Shown: in pieces, positions 26,310 through 37,524 of the stretch
Layout of the letters: every line of letters begins with the position of its first letter
How positions within the stretch are numbered: the stretch's first letter is position 1
Assembly: GCF_964340395.1 (NCBI RefSeq)
Contig: NC_135551.1
Span: forward strand, 2,161,501-2,225,500
Direction of reading: 5' to 3'
Length of the DNA: 64,000 nt
Source: Glandiceps talaboti
Lineage: Eukaryota; Hemichordata; Enteropneusta; Spengelidae
The notes under the pieces: generated by a model
What the model saw: only the letters and a program-made list of their open reading frames with translations
Told to the model about the DNA's origin: nothing
The model's database searches: none
Translations under genes and position numbers: made by a program

Positions 26310-26450
26310 ATATATATATGGGGGGGGGGGGGGTCATCATGTTTTAGAATTAAGTGATAGGGGGTCAGCCTGTTTTTGGTTTTACAGATAGGGGGGGTCA
26401 GTGACTTTTTGTCGGCCCAATTTAAGAATCCCCCCCCCCCACGGCTGAAG
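26310..26450. repeat. G-rich and C-rich homopolymer tracts
   Basis: A TA run leads into about 14 G residues near 26321-26334, with shorter G tracts near 26360 and 26391 and about 10 C residues near 26431. The G tract and C tract could pair in single-stranded DNA. The tracts are adjacent to a copy of the GTGACTTTTTGTCGGCCC module. Confidence 0.75.
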
Positions 26451-26663
26451 AAACTGACCAGTCCCTTATCATTCTTATTTGCACCAAAGGACACATTAGC
26501 ATTACTTTTTGTAGTTTCTGCTGTGATATTTGTTGTGATCTTTGATGACAGAGCGCTGGGATTATAAAGGAACAAATAACTTCAAAACGTGGGTTTCATC
26601 CTTGTCAATTTGTGACATTAAAGTTTCAATATTGTCAGGTATAGAACACTAACTATACCCCTG

Positions 26664-26704
26664 GATGTATATGTGTGTATGTATGTGTGTGTATGTATTT
26701 AATG

Positions 26705-26738
<34 letters not shown>

Positions 26739-27412
26739 TGTATGTATGTATGTATGTATGTATGTATGTATTTGTGTGTGTATGTATGTATGTATGTATG
26801 TATGTATGTATGTATGTACGTACGTATGTATGTATGTATGTATGTATGTATGTATGTATTTGTGTGTGTGTATGTATGTATGTATGTATGTATGTATGTA
26901 TGTACGTACGTATGTATGTATGTATGTATGTGTGTGTATGTATATATGTGTGTATGTATGTATGTATGTATGTGTGTATGTATGTATGTATGTGTGTATG
27001 TATGTATGTGTGTGTTTGTTTGTGTGTGTATGTATGTATGTGTGTATGTATGTATGTATGTATGTATGTATGTATGTATGTACGTATGTACGTACGTACG
27101 TACGTACGTACGTGTGTATGTATGTATGTACGTTCGTACGTACGTACGTACGTACGTACGTACGTACGTACGTACGTATGTGTTTGTGTGTGTATGTATA
27201 TATGTGTGTATGTATGTATGTGTGTTTGTTTGTGTGTGTATGTATGTATGTATGTATGTATGTATGTGTGTATGTATGTATGTATGTATGTATGTATGTA
27301 TGTATGTATGTATGTATGTATATATGTATGTATGTGTATGTATGTATATGTGTGTATGTATGTATGTATGTATGTATGTATGTATGTATGTATGTATGTA
27401 TGTATGTAGTCT
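26664..27412. repeat. 750-bp GTAT (TATG) microsatellite
   Basis: A tetranucleotide array of GTAT is interspersed with GTGT and with ACGT blocks, the longest ACGT runs near 27080-27110 and 27130-27178. Because 4 and 3 are co-prime, all three plus-strand frames are open and give cysteine/valine/tyrosine/methionine pseudo-proteins of about 240 codons. None is a gene. Confidence 0.98.
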
Positions 27413-27671
27413 AAAGTATATATTTGCTATTTAATCTTTATGCAAATAAAGAATAAAAAACTCAACTTAAGCTAGTCTAAAGTTTCACCAGTGGATTTAT
27501 CAGCTGAACAAAGACATATTGTATACTTATTGAATATTGATAAACACATATAATGACACAGGATATGACAAATATACATTGGAATACTTCAGACTTCTTT
27601 TAATTCTTTACAAAAGCAAAGATACATGACAGATACAGCAATAAACATGGCTGTAAATTATTCAAGTACAA

Positions 27672-28140
27672 AACAAGTGACCTATTGGTCAGAATAGCTC
27701 CGCTGTTCTTTTTATTTTTTATTTTGGTAACATGTAGAAGTGGTTCAGTTGTTCAGCTCTTCACTATGCAGTTTTGTTTTAGTGATGTAATAAAGTGGTT
27801 AGTGGTTTCATATGATGTCTCACTATAAAACACATTTTACACAGAAAATCGGTAAAATATTGTACTTGTATACTATAGTCACCATTTTACAAAAAAATCT
27901 ACTGTTATGAAAAATTACACAAAATCTCAGAAAAATAATGACAAGGAAATAAAAAACAATACAAAAGGATTTTTGAGGTTGGCTATAAATAATTCAAATG
28001 TCTTACAGCTTTAACCCTGGAAAATTTTAATGATGAATGAAATAAACTAGGGATCTAAAATAATTTTGAGTAATTCGAATTTCAATTTTCTATCAAATTT
28101 ACCAAAAACACTGTCCATAATTGTCAACAACATTCAACTT
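27672..28140 (+). mobile_element. Family C element, 5' portion (second copy)
   Basis: This segment matches 33297-33770 over about 450 bp. It starts ACCTATTGGTCAGAATAGCT and includes GTGGTTAGTGGTTTCATATG. The copies are perhaps 90% alike by eye. The similarity begins at the same point in both and ends abruptly around 28140. I read it as the 5' end of a copy whose 3' core lies at 31720-32255, split by insertion of the family A elements. That reconstruction is inference. Confidence 0.6.
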
Positions 28141-28282
28141 GTAGTAGACATAACATCGTCTAATATTTTAATTTAACAGTCTATGGACCTCCTTGCAGGT
28201 GCAAATTTATTTGTCTCATTTCTCACTCAAAGGCCAGAATATAATGTAAGTACATGATACAATTTACCGAGTGACAGCATTA

Positions 28283-28430
28283 CAATCATATGGTGTACAC
28301 GTAACTTGACTAATGGCACTGATTGTTCATACAAAATACAGGTAGCATTACAAGCATACAGTGTACACGTAACTTGACTAATGGCACTGATTGTCCATAC
28401 CAAAATACAGATAAAGATTTACAACCCTGC
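28283..28430. repeat. About 70-bp tandem duplication
   Basis: Two copies share GTGTACACGTAACTTGACTA and ATGGCACTGATTGT, each preceded by an AGCATTACAA word and followed by CATAC. The copies differ slightly. Confidence 0.8.
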
Positions 28431-28457
28431 TGTATGTTGTCTCATATTTACATTTGA

Positions 28458-29366
28458 AAATACTGCCAATGGTGTTGTAGCACAACTGTACAGTTTTTAA
28501 AAATGTTTATCCATAGCTAGTCCATGCTAACAATATGTGTTCATTTGCTGAATGACTATCCAGTTGCCTATCCAACCATGTTGCCATCCTTGCGCGCATG
28601 CGATATACGCAATCATTTGGCTGTTGCTATGGGCGTGGTCATGTTGTTAGATATATTTGCATACATTTTTGTTATACGTGATCATTTGGCTGTTGCTATG
28701 GGCACGGTCTTGTTGCTAGGCATATTTACATGCATTTTTTAAATATTTATTCATTTGTCTTTCTATTCCTGTTGTTATCTTTGCAATATACATCATCATT
28801 TGGCTGTTGCTATGGGCATGGTCTTGTTGCTAGGCAAATTTACATACATTTTTTGAATGTTTATTCAATTGTCTTAATCCTGTTTGTTATCTTTGTGAAA
28901 TACACCATTTGGCTGTTGCTATGGGCATGGTCATGGTTGCTAGGATATTTACATAGTTTTTGAATGTTTACTCACTTGCCTACCAGATGTTATTTGACCA
29001 AAATATACTGCCATTTGGTTGTTGCTATGGGGGTTGTCATGGTTGCTAGGGCCAATTTTGTAAAAATGTTTTGATGAAAATCTGTAGAATAACACTTTTA
29101 GAAACATCTCACCAAGTTTCAGACTCATTGAACAAGTACTTTTTGAGATTTGTTTTTGACCAAAAATGAACATCTTTACACCTAATTTGCATATCACTCA
29201 TGGAAAGTATGCTTAATATTTCTTCAGCCATACATCCCTCGATGCATTCCCATAAAATTTCAGCCCAATGTGCTCAGTGGTTTTGAATTATAGATTTCAT
29301 TTTTAGCTCTAATTTACATATCACTGATGGGACCATCATGTCATGAACCTCAGTTCAGTTGTGCTA
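28458..29366 (+). mobile_element. Family A short non-autonomous element, copy 1
   Basis: The 5' end carries TAGCACAACTG (28478-28488). The 3' end carries its exact reverse complement CAGTTGTGCTA (29356-29366). The interior holds about five copies of a core of roughly 110 bp, each with CATTTGGCTGTTGCTATGGG followed by TTGCTAGG. A conserved 3' part with AATTTGCATATCACT follows. There is no coding capacity. Compared with copy 2 it lacks the GACA microsatellite before the tail. Tandem core, terminal inverted repeat and tail hairpin match the general plan of DINE/Helentron or pearl-type elements. That classification is tentative. Confidence 0.7.
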
Positions 29367-29954
29367 ATAAAACTACACAAACATTAGTCATGGTTACACA
29401 TTTATTTTCTCTCGAAAGCCATAGTTTATTACATCACGTAATTCACCGATTTTTGGGGATAAGTGCTTTGTATAGAACATACCTGCAGAAGATTTACGAA
29501 CCTGCTGTCCCATGGCTGTCATACATGGTGACATGACATTTTCAAAAGATTCTATATGACTGCAAAGACTACGTTCAAATCCTATCACCGTCAAGGAATT
29601 CACTACGTGCCTAAGCACCCAGTGTATCATTCACTTCGTGCCTCAGCACCCAGTATATCATTCACTTCGGATCCACAGAAACTACAATTCTTCGTTCATG
29701 GATTTTGAAAAACGTAGAGACAGACAGCATTAAAATGTGACAAAAATCCCAAAATTTGTGAATTTTCAGGAAAATTTAATAGTCTGAAAATGACGATAAA
29801 TGCACAGATACAGATGTGCAGATGTTTGTTTTCATTCCAGCTGATTGTCACATGTAGTGGCTTTTCGGACGACATCATAAGTTTATGAATTAAGAGAATC
29901 GAAATGGCATTTTATTAATATCACTGTGGTATACGATAGAAATGCAGTGGGAAA
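29367..29954. other. Spacer between two family A elements
   Basis: Unique sequence with a 31-bp tandem duplication (ATTCACTTCGTGCCTCAGCA type) at about 29597-29668. No gene is recognised. Confidence 0.45.
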
Positions 29955-31257
29955 AAATACCGCCAATGGTGTTGTAGCACAACTGTACAGTTTTTAAAAA
30001 TGCTAACATGTGAACAATAAGTGTTCATTTGGTGAATGACTATCCAGTTGCCTATCCAACCATGTTGCTATCTTTACGATATATGCTATCATTTGGCTGT
30101 TGCTATGGATGTGGTCTTGTTGCTAGGCATATTTACATACATTTTTTGAATGTTTATTCAATTGTCTATTAATCTCCATTGTTATCTTCACAATATATGT
30201 GATCATTTGGCAGTTGCTATGGGCGTGGTCTTGTTGCTAGGCATATTTACATACATTTTTTTGAATGTTTATTCAATTGTCTATTAATCCCCTTTGTTAT
30301 CTTTGCAACATATGTGATCATTTGGCTGTTGCTATGGGCGTGGTCTTGTTGCTAGGCACATTTGCATACATTTTTTTAAAGTTTACTCATTTGTCTTTCT
30401 ATTCCTGTTATCTTTGCAATATACATGATTATTTGGCTGTTGCTATGGGCGTGGTCTTGTTGCTAGGCAAATTTACATACATTTTTTGAACGTTTATTAA
30501 TTTTGTCTATTAATCCCTGTTATTATCTTTGTGAAATACACGACCGTTTGGCTGTTGCTATGGGCGTGGTCATGGTTGCTACGGTATTTGCATACATTTT
30601 TTGAATGTTTATTCATTTGCCTACCATATGATGTTGTTATTTGACCAAAATATACTGCCATTTGGTTGTTGCCGAGGGCCTGGTCATGGTTGCTAGGGCC
30701 AATTTTGTCAAAATGTTTTGAAGAATAACATGCAGAAACATCTCACCAAGTTTCAGACTCGGTGATCAAGTACTTTTTGAGATATAAGTTTTTGACCAAA
30801 AATGAACATTTTTACACCTAATTTGCATATCACTCATGGAATCATGGTATGCTTAATATTTCTTTGTCCATACATCCCTAGATACATTCCCATTAAATTT
30901 CAGCCCAATCTGCTCAGTAGTTTTGGAATTATAGATTTTTAACCAAAAAGACACATTTTTAGCCCTAATTTGCATATCACTGATGGAATCATCCCGTCAA
31001 GGACAAATCTTACTTTACATCCCCTTAAGAATGTTCCCACCAAATTTCGCACCAATCTGCCCAGTAGTTTCTGAGTTTAAGTATTTTGACCAAAAATCAA
31101 ATTTTTTGACCCAAATCACACATCTGTGATGCGATCATTTTGATTTGAACAATTTCCCAACTAGACACCCAAGGTAATGGACCCACCAAATATCATGGTA
31201 ATCGGTTCAGCAGTTTTTGAGTTTAAGTTGTTTACACACACACATACACACACACAC

Positions 31258-31299
<42 letters not shown>

Positions 31300-31357
31300 G
31301 CCGGGCGATCCCTATAGCACTACTATAGCACTACTGAACCTCAGTTCAGTTGTGCTA
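29955..31357 (+). mobile_element. Family A short non-autonomous element, copy 2
   Basis: The 5' end is shared with copy 1 (GCCAATGGTGTTGTAGCACA). About six core repeats of roughly 110 bp follow, each with TTGGCTGTTGCTATGGGCGT. A conserved 3' region has tandemly related modules (TTTGACCAAAAAT and AATTTGCATATCACT recur). Then come a CA tract and eleven or so GACA repeats (31233-31299) and the tail. The tail folds into a 14-bp stem with one mismatch, TAGCACTACTGAAC at 31326-31339 with GTTCAGTTGTGCTA at 31344-31357, around a CTCA loop. The outer stem repeats the 5' terminus. No protein is encoded. Confidence 0.75.
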
Positions 31358-31719
31358 AAAATAAAAAAGTATTAAAAATAGCAGAATTTTGATTTCCAGA
31401 AATAGCTAGTTGTGAATGAGGATGGTGAATTTACAACCTCTGCTAGGGAAGATATGAAGATTTAACATGGTGTGTCCTCTGAACTTGCTTGTCGTGCATT
31501 ACCACATCGGCAATTTTGACGTGGCGATTTTGCCACCAATATTGATCATACAAAACCAAAACTCCATAAATGAACCACAAAGTACTTTCCCTTTCAAAAT
31601 GAGGTAATTTTAGAATAAGTATTATCGTTTTTATTGACGACTGACTCTGTCAAAAATCGTCCTCTACAGTGACAGCATACACTTTCAGGCTCGGCAACTT
31701 CATGCTTTGTCGACTGAGA
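31358..31719. other. Sequence between elements, probably interior of a family C copy
   Basis: No gene is recognised and no duplicate is seen elsewhere in the window. It lies between the family A tail and the family C core. Confidence 0.35.
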
Positions 31720-32255
31720 GCATCTATTGGAATGAACCATTATGTAGAAGGGGTGCAGAATTTGGATTTGAAATTTACAACCCTGTTTCGAACAAACACT
31801 TGTCATTTGGGCGCACAATGCATAGAATTATGACTATAGCACATATTACATCGCTTGTTTGACGTCAATGGTGTCTTTTGAAAAGTGGCAGTTTACTTAA
31901 AGTTAAAGTCTCGTGGACTGATTTCCAATATGGCGTCAGTCACAATGCTCATTAACATTTTTTTTTTTTTTTAAATTACAAAAAAAAAATTATCAAGAAA
32001 AGAAAAGAAGATGTGCTGACTTGAAATTAACAAATCTGAGTAAGCTATCCTCTGCGCATCAACACACCAGATATCAAAGTAATCTGACAGGTAGTATTTG
32101 AGGAGATGATGAAAAGAAAATAGTAAAAAATGGCACAGATCAACTTGGCATGAGCAAATCTGAATAGCCTCCCCCCAAGGAACATGCACACCAAATATCA
32201 AAGTATTCTGACTCACTTTCGGAGAAGATGATGAAAATAAACAAGTCATTGATAA
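31720..32255 (+). mobile_element. Family C element, core and 3' part (second copy)
   Basis: The segment matches 35607-36140. Both contain TGGAATGAACCATT, GGACTGATTTCCAATATGGC and a core motif repeated twice (CACCAGATATCAAAG then CACCAAATATCAAAG), each followed by a TCTGAC word and a gap of roughly 100 bp. The expected 3' tail is missing: the sequence breaks off where the family B element begins at 32261. Confidence 0.65.
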
Positions 32256-32260
32256 TGACA

Positions 32261-33294
32261 TAGTCCCCGCTATAATTGGGTTTTAAGGAATTATCACTAC
32301 TCTGATCACGCAACAACATTTGTGAACCTAAAACAAACAGACTTAGATATGTTGTGTGTGCTTGTTGGACATGGAATATGCCTCCAACAATAAAGGATTG
32401 GTTGGGTATGGGGGATCATATCATGATGAAAATGGAGTCTGAGTTATGGCTTTGGACATGGAAAATTCACAAACAAAAACATTGGATCGTATCACGACGA
32501 AAATGGATATGCACATGTATGTCATAGAACACTGTCCTAATACCAACTTTAAATGAGATCTGTTCAAGCATGTCCGAGTTATGGCTTTGGACATGAAAAT
32601 TCGCAAGAAAAATGGCTGCCAGGCAGCCATATTGGATCGTATCACAACGAAAATGGATATGCACATGTATGTCATAGAACACTGTCCTAATACCAACTTT
32701 GAATGAGATCTGTTCAAGCATGTCTGAGTTATGGCTTTGGACATGGAAAATTCACAAACAAAATGGCTGGCAGGCAGCCATATTGGATCGTATCACGACG
32801 AAAATGGATATGCACGTACATGTCATAGAACACTGTCCTAATACCAACTTTGAATGAGATCTGTTCAAGCATGTCTGAGTTATGGCTTTGGACATGAAAA
32901 TTCACAAACAAACTGGCTGCTAGGCGGCCATATTGGATCGTATCATGACAACAATGAATTTGCACATGTATGTCATAGAACACTGTCCCAATACCAACTT
33001 TGAATGAGATCTGTTAAAGCATGTCTGAGTTATGGCTTTAGACAGGGAAAATTCGCAAACAAAATGGTTGCTAGGCGGCCATATTGGATTGTATCATAAA
33101 ACAAATTGACGTGCATATGTATGCTATAGTATGTTGCCCCTGTACCAAGTTTGAAAAAAATCGGTCCAGGCATCTCCAAGAAACAGCTGCGGACGGACGG
33201 ACGGACACACGGACGCACGGACGCACGGACGCACGGACGGACAGACGGAACCCAATCTATAAGTCCCCGTTCCGGACTTCGTCCGCGGGGACTA
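32261..33294 (+). mobile_element. Family B short element with 149-bp core and ACGG microsatellite
   Basis: The ends are a perfect 10-bp inverted repeat, TAGTCCCCGC (32261-32270) and GCGGGGACTA (33285-33294). The interior has about four copies of a core of about 149 bp, each containing CCATATTGGATCGTATCA and GTCATAGAACACTGTCC. A GGAC/ACGG microsatellite follows (about 33190-33247). The 3' end is a two-part hairpin: AGTCCCCG pairs with CGGGGACT, and CGGAC pairs with GTCCG around TTC. The order of core repeats, ACGG microsatellite and terminal hairpin strongly recalls pearl elements of bivalves and Helentron-derived non-autonomous elements. It has no coding capacity. Confidence 0.8.
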
Positions 33295-33297
33295 ACA

Positions 33298-36243
33298 AGC
33301 AACCTATTGGTCAGAATAGCTCTGCTGGTTTTTTTTTAATTTTATTTTTTATTTTGGTGACATGTAGAAGTGGTTCAGTTCTTCAGCTCTTCACTATGCA
33401 GTTTTGTTTTAGCGATGCCATAAAGTGGTTAGTGGTTTCATATGATGTCTCACTATAAAACACATTTTACACAGAAGTTGGTAATGTATTGTACTTTTAT
33501 ACCATAGTCACCATTTTATAACAAAAATCTACTGTTATGAAAAATTGCACAAAATCTCTGAAAAAAATGACTGGGAAATGCACACAAGAAAAAGAAAAAA
33601 AAAGAGGATTTTGAGGTTGGTTATAAATAATTCCAGTGTCTTACAGCTTTAACCCTGGGAAATTTTAATGATGAATGAAATAAACTAGGGATCTAAAATA
33701 ATTTTGAGGCAATTTGAATTTCAATTTTCTAACAAATTTACCAAGTCAACAACATTCAACTTGTACTAGTTGTAGTAGATATGTATAGGGAAGAAATGTA
33801 TTAATCGCCATCTTAGTTTCCGTACCGCTACAATCCCAAGTACCCGAAAGAGAGTCATTCTCATCCAATTCAGGGTTTGACACTGGAGTAAAAAAGTCAC
33901 TATCTCACAGGACTAGTAAAATTGATAACGTAGTAGTCCTGCAAAAAATTTGGTGCTTTCGCTTGTTCACTTAAGCTCTTCATCTCTCTTAGTTTTTGCT
34001 CTACTTCTAATTCACTTTTCCAAACCCCATATTTATTTCAAACCCTGTGTTGTAATTGAACTGTCTATTTCTTTATAGTTGTTTGTGCATCATCAACTCC
34101 TTACTGTAATTTTATTCTCTTTTTTATGTTTTGGAGCTTCTTCTCTTTTTTTGTTGCTTTCTGTGAGTAGTTTGTCTTAATTGGGGGGGGGGGGAGTAAT
34201 AAGATATTATGTGGTCTTATTTCTAGCTTAACATTTCTGGTACACATTGATCTAACTACTGCATTTTTAAAAGACAAAAAATTACCTTCCCATAGAGCAA
34301 GTCTTTATAGTGTTGTCCTTAGTGCATATTAGAATGTATTTACAACATAAAAATAAATAAATTTGAAGGTTATCAGCAGTTACAGCAAAAATTTGTTACG
34401 AATTACATGACATTGTACAAGTCACTTCGTCTATTTTCGTGTCTATGTACTTCCGGGCTGACATAAACGTTAAACGTGATACAGTGGGCCCTATAATTAC
34501 TAAGAAATGACAAAACCGTTCGCAAAATAAAGTTCAGGATTTTAATTTTTCAAACTGAATATCAATATCCACTACACATTCAATAACTGGTTTCGTGTAT
34601 TTAGAAATGTGCCCCAAAACATGAACACAGAACACGGAATCGTGTCAGCAGTGTTACTAGCCAAGTTAGCAGTTTCGTTGTAGGCTGTAAGTTGTACTGG
34701 TAAAAAAGACGATCATCACATCATGTAGGAAGTACAAAAACATAGAACACGTTGTTTTCTTGCTGAATAAACTCACTGAAATAACAATACGGTCAAATTG
34801 CGTCTTTGATTTTGACTGCCACCATTATGATTGAGCTTCACTTAGTTCCGTTGAACGTGGCGTGGCTGGGCCCGGGCGAACGTAGCTCTGGATGTATGCG
34901 CTACGATGTTCGACACGTCTTTCTCGTACCGTAGCGCATACATCCAGAGCTAGGGTGAACGCTGACATACAATTTGTACAGCGTTTTTACAAAGGGAGCT
35001 CGTCAATAACCTACCAAATAATTAACTCAGAAACGTAGTTTAAATACTAACTGATCTAAAAATTACTGTTTGGAAAAACTATGCATCCGTACATAAATAC
35101 GAGTGCGACAAAGATTTCAACTTTTACTTGTTACAGTGTGGAGGCCAGCCTTACCATTATTATACACATATCATCGTACAACTAATTTTATTGGCTACAT
35201 TTGAAAAGTCTCACTTGATTGGCTCACCCTTCGCTATTCCCGTTTTCAAGAGACACCCCGCCAGAATAAAGTGCCACGTAGTACAGCAATGGCGCGAGAT
35301 CGCCTGTTGGGCGACTTTCCCACCGGGTGTGCTTTTCGAAAACTACACAACACATGATAAGCTTTTATGACACAGAATCATAGAAAATCTACCCCGTTTC
35401 CAAACTAATCGTAATTTTATCGTGAATAGACAACCGGAGTTGGTCAAAATAGCAAATTAAAAATCAAATGAATTTTACTATGACCGTGAATTCATATAGC
35501 CGGTGGTTTGAATTCTGAGCTCCCTAATATACCTATCGAAAAGACCCTATCCCGCCGGACTACGTGCAATGGGCATTTTAGTGACCTCTCACTTGATCAT
35601 GAGGTGCATTTACTGGAATGAACCATTCTGTAGGAGGGGTGGAGAATTTTGATTGAAGTTTACAACCCTTTTTCGAACAAATATTTGTCATTTGGGCACA
35701 CAATGCGTAGAATTAAGACTATAGCACATATTACATTGCTTGTTTGACGTCAATAGTGTCTTTTGAAAAGTTGCACTTTACCTAAAGTCTCGCGGACTGA
35801 TTTCCAATATGGCGTCGGTCATAATTCTCATTAACATATTCATTTTTTTTTCAAATTACAAAAAAAAAATCATAAAAAATAGAAGAGAAGACGTGCTGAC
35901 TTGAAATTAACAAATCTAAGTAAGCTACCCTCTGTGCATCAACACACCAGATATCAAAGCAATCTGACTTGAAGTATATGAGGAGTTGATAAAAATGTCA
36001 TTTTTGGAAAAAAAAATCATAAAAAATTGAAAATGGCACAGATCAACTTGGCATGAACAAATCTGAATAGCCTCCCCCCAGGGAACATGCACACCAAATA
36101 TCGAAGTATTCTGGCTGTTACTTTCAGAGAAAATAGTGAAAATATAAAAGTTTGACGGACACCTATGATTCACCTATACACTCTATACTCTATACAACCT
36201 ATACCTAAAGCTACGCTTTCAGCTTTCGCTGACAGCAGAGCTA
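33298..36243 (+). mobile_element. Family C element, first copy
   Basis: The 5' part (33298-33770) and the core/3' part (35607-36140) each match the split copy upstream. TAGCTCTGCTG near 33317-33327 is the exact reverse complement of CAGCAGAGCTA near 36232-36243, which suggests element termini. A CTATAC-rich microsatellite-like stretch (36170-36210) precedes the tail, as in families A and B. A second, slightly different tail (TTCGCTGACAGTGGAGCTAA) follows at about 36300-36332. The middle (33790-35600) has no match in the window and contains the 23-bp-arm hairpin. It could be host DNA or a larger internal segment. Confidence 0.55.
34883..34952. repeat. Perfect inverted repeat: 23-bp arms, 24-base loop
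   Basis: The left arm 34883-34905, starting TAGCTCTGGATGTATG, and the right arm 34930-34952 are exact reverse complements with no mismatch. They are flanked by near-direct words GGGCGAACG and GGGTGAACG. The locus is GC-richer than the surroundings. The size is similar to a small-RNA precursor hairpin, but no transcription evidence is available. Confidence 0.93.
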
Positions 36244-36354
36244 AAAAAGTTGACAGACAAACCATGATCACTTATACTTCTATACATATACCAACCTATA
36301 CCTAAAGCTTTCGCTGACAGTGGAGCTAACAAGTGACAATAAATGCACAGAAAG

Positions 36355-36730
36355 ATTGAATAAAAACATCTCCTAAGGATGACCATTTCCATCAAATTTC
36401 AACCCAATCACCTCAATAATTTTGGAATTACAGATTTTTTACCAAAAAGACACATCTTTAACCCTAATTTGCATATCACTGATGGGGTCACCATGTCATG
36501 AACAATTATTTATATACACCCCTAAGAAAATTCCCACCAAATATCAGACTGATCTGCCGAGTAGTTTTGGAGTTTAATTTTTTTTTTTAACCAAAAATCA
36601 CATTTTTTGACCGAAATCACACACTAGTGGTAAGATCATTTTGATTTGAACACTTTCCAAACTACACCCAGAGGTAATATACCCACCAAATATGGCAATC
36701 AGTCCAGTGGTTTTCGACATATCGACATGT
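36355..36730 (+). mobile_element. Family A 3'-region fragment
   Basis: The sequence follows the order of the 3' modules of family A copy 2 at about 30880-31225: ATCAAATTTCAACCCAAT, TTTGGAATTATAGA-like, CTAATTTGCATATCACTGAT, a stop-rich TTTGACC segment and ACCCACCAAATAT. There is no terminal hairpin, so the copy is truncated. Confidence 0.65.
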
Positions 36731-37128
36731 GTACATTTCTTTTCTAGTACCTGTAAACATAATTTAAAAGTATGGCAACAAACACAACAAAGTGTTTGTG
36801 ATAAGCAATAATTGACCCTGAATGTCAAGGTCAAAGATCAAGCCTAAAGAAAGCTTGCACCTGATAACATGTGGTAAATACTTGATACAAGCCTCTATGT
36901 ATTACATATTTTTAGTTAATAGTAAGTAGTAAATATTGACCACAAATATGGCCGCCATTTGGTCAGATTTGCAGATGTCACATAACAAAGCGACGTGCAT
37001 ACATCCCACATGGTATGTCGCCATTCTGGCCAGTTTGAAAGAAATCAGATATTGTATGCAAGAGAAATGACATATTACAGACACACAGACAGTCACATGG
37101 ACAGAGGGATGAACAGAGCCTACATGTT
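36731..37128. mobile_element. Degenerate family B-like fragment
   Basis: The stretch at about 36945-37115 follows the plan of the family B core and tail: GGCCGCCATTTGGTCAGAT, ACGTGCATAC, CCAGTTTGAAAGAAATC, then GACAGACAG-like sequence. Similarity is weak and by eye only. The preceding 200 bp is unique. Confidence 0.35.
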
Positions 37129-37328
37129 GGATGTATACAGACACTACAATATCACTTTGTGATATCACCACAGTGGATGTATACAGACACTACAATATCA
37201 CTTAGTGATATCATCACAGTGGATGTATACAGACACTACAATATCACTTAGTGATATCATCACAGTGGATGTATACAGACACTACAATACCACTTTGTGA
37301 TATCACCACAGTGGATGTATACAGACAG
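37129..37328. repeat. 46-bp tandem repeat with internal palindrome, about 4.3 copies
   Basis: The unit has GGATGTATACAGACACTACA followed by the palindrome ATATCAC-TTA-GTGATAT (or TTT in the middle) and CACAGT. It lies about 130-330 bp beyond the ppil4 polyadenylation signal. Confidence 0.93.
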
Positions 37329-37458
37329 TATTACAGGCTATCTGATTACCATCAGTTCACAATAACAAGTAGTAATTCCAGTATGTAACATGTCAGAAAA
37401 TAGGTTACAAATATAAATTCTGATATCATATTTGAAGAAAACTGTAGAGAACATTTAG

Positions 37459-37464
37459 TTTATT
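37459..37464 (-). promoter_or_regulatory. Polyadenylation signal AATAAA for ppil4
   Basis: On the minus strand AATAAA lies about 60 bases past the ppil4 stop codon. It is the first canonical signal downstream, so the 3' UTR is probably short. The assignment is by position. Confidence 0.6.
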
Positions 37465-37524
37465 ACTATGCCATAAACACAATGTTTAAGTTGCTCATAA
37501 GCAATGTAGATGAATGATGGAATG

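Noticed and set aside
26665-27434. Three overlapping plus-strand ORFs of about 240 codons rich in Cys, Val, Tyr and Met
   Set aside because: All three frames are open because of a tetranucleotide microsatellite. There is no protein signal.
32421-33302. Minus-strand ORFs of 84-107 codons with repeated segments
   Set aside because: They run through the core repeats of the family B element and simply reflect the repeat period. They have no domain.
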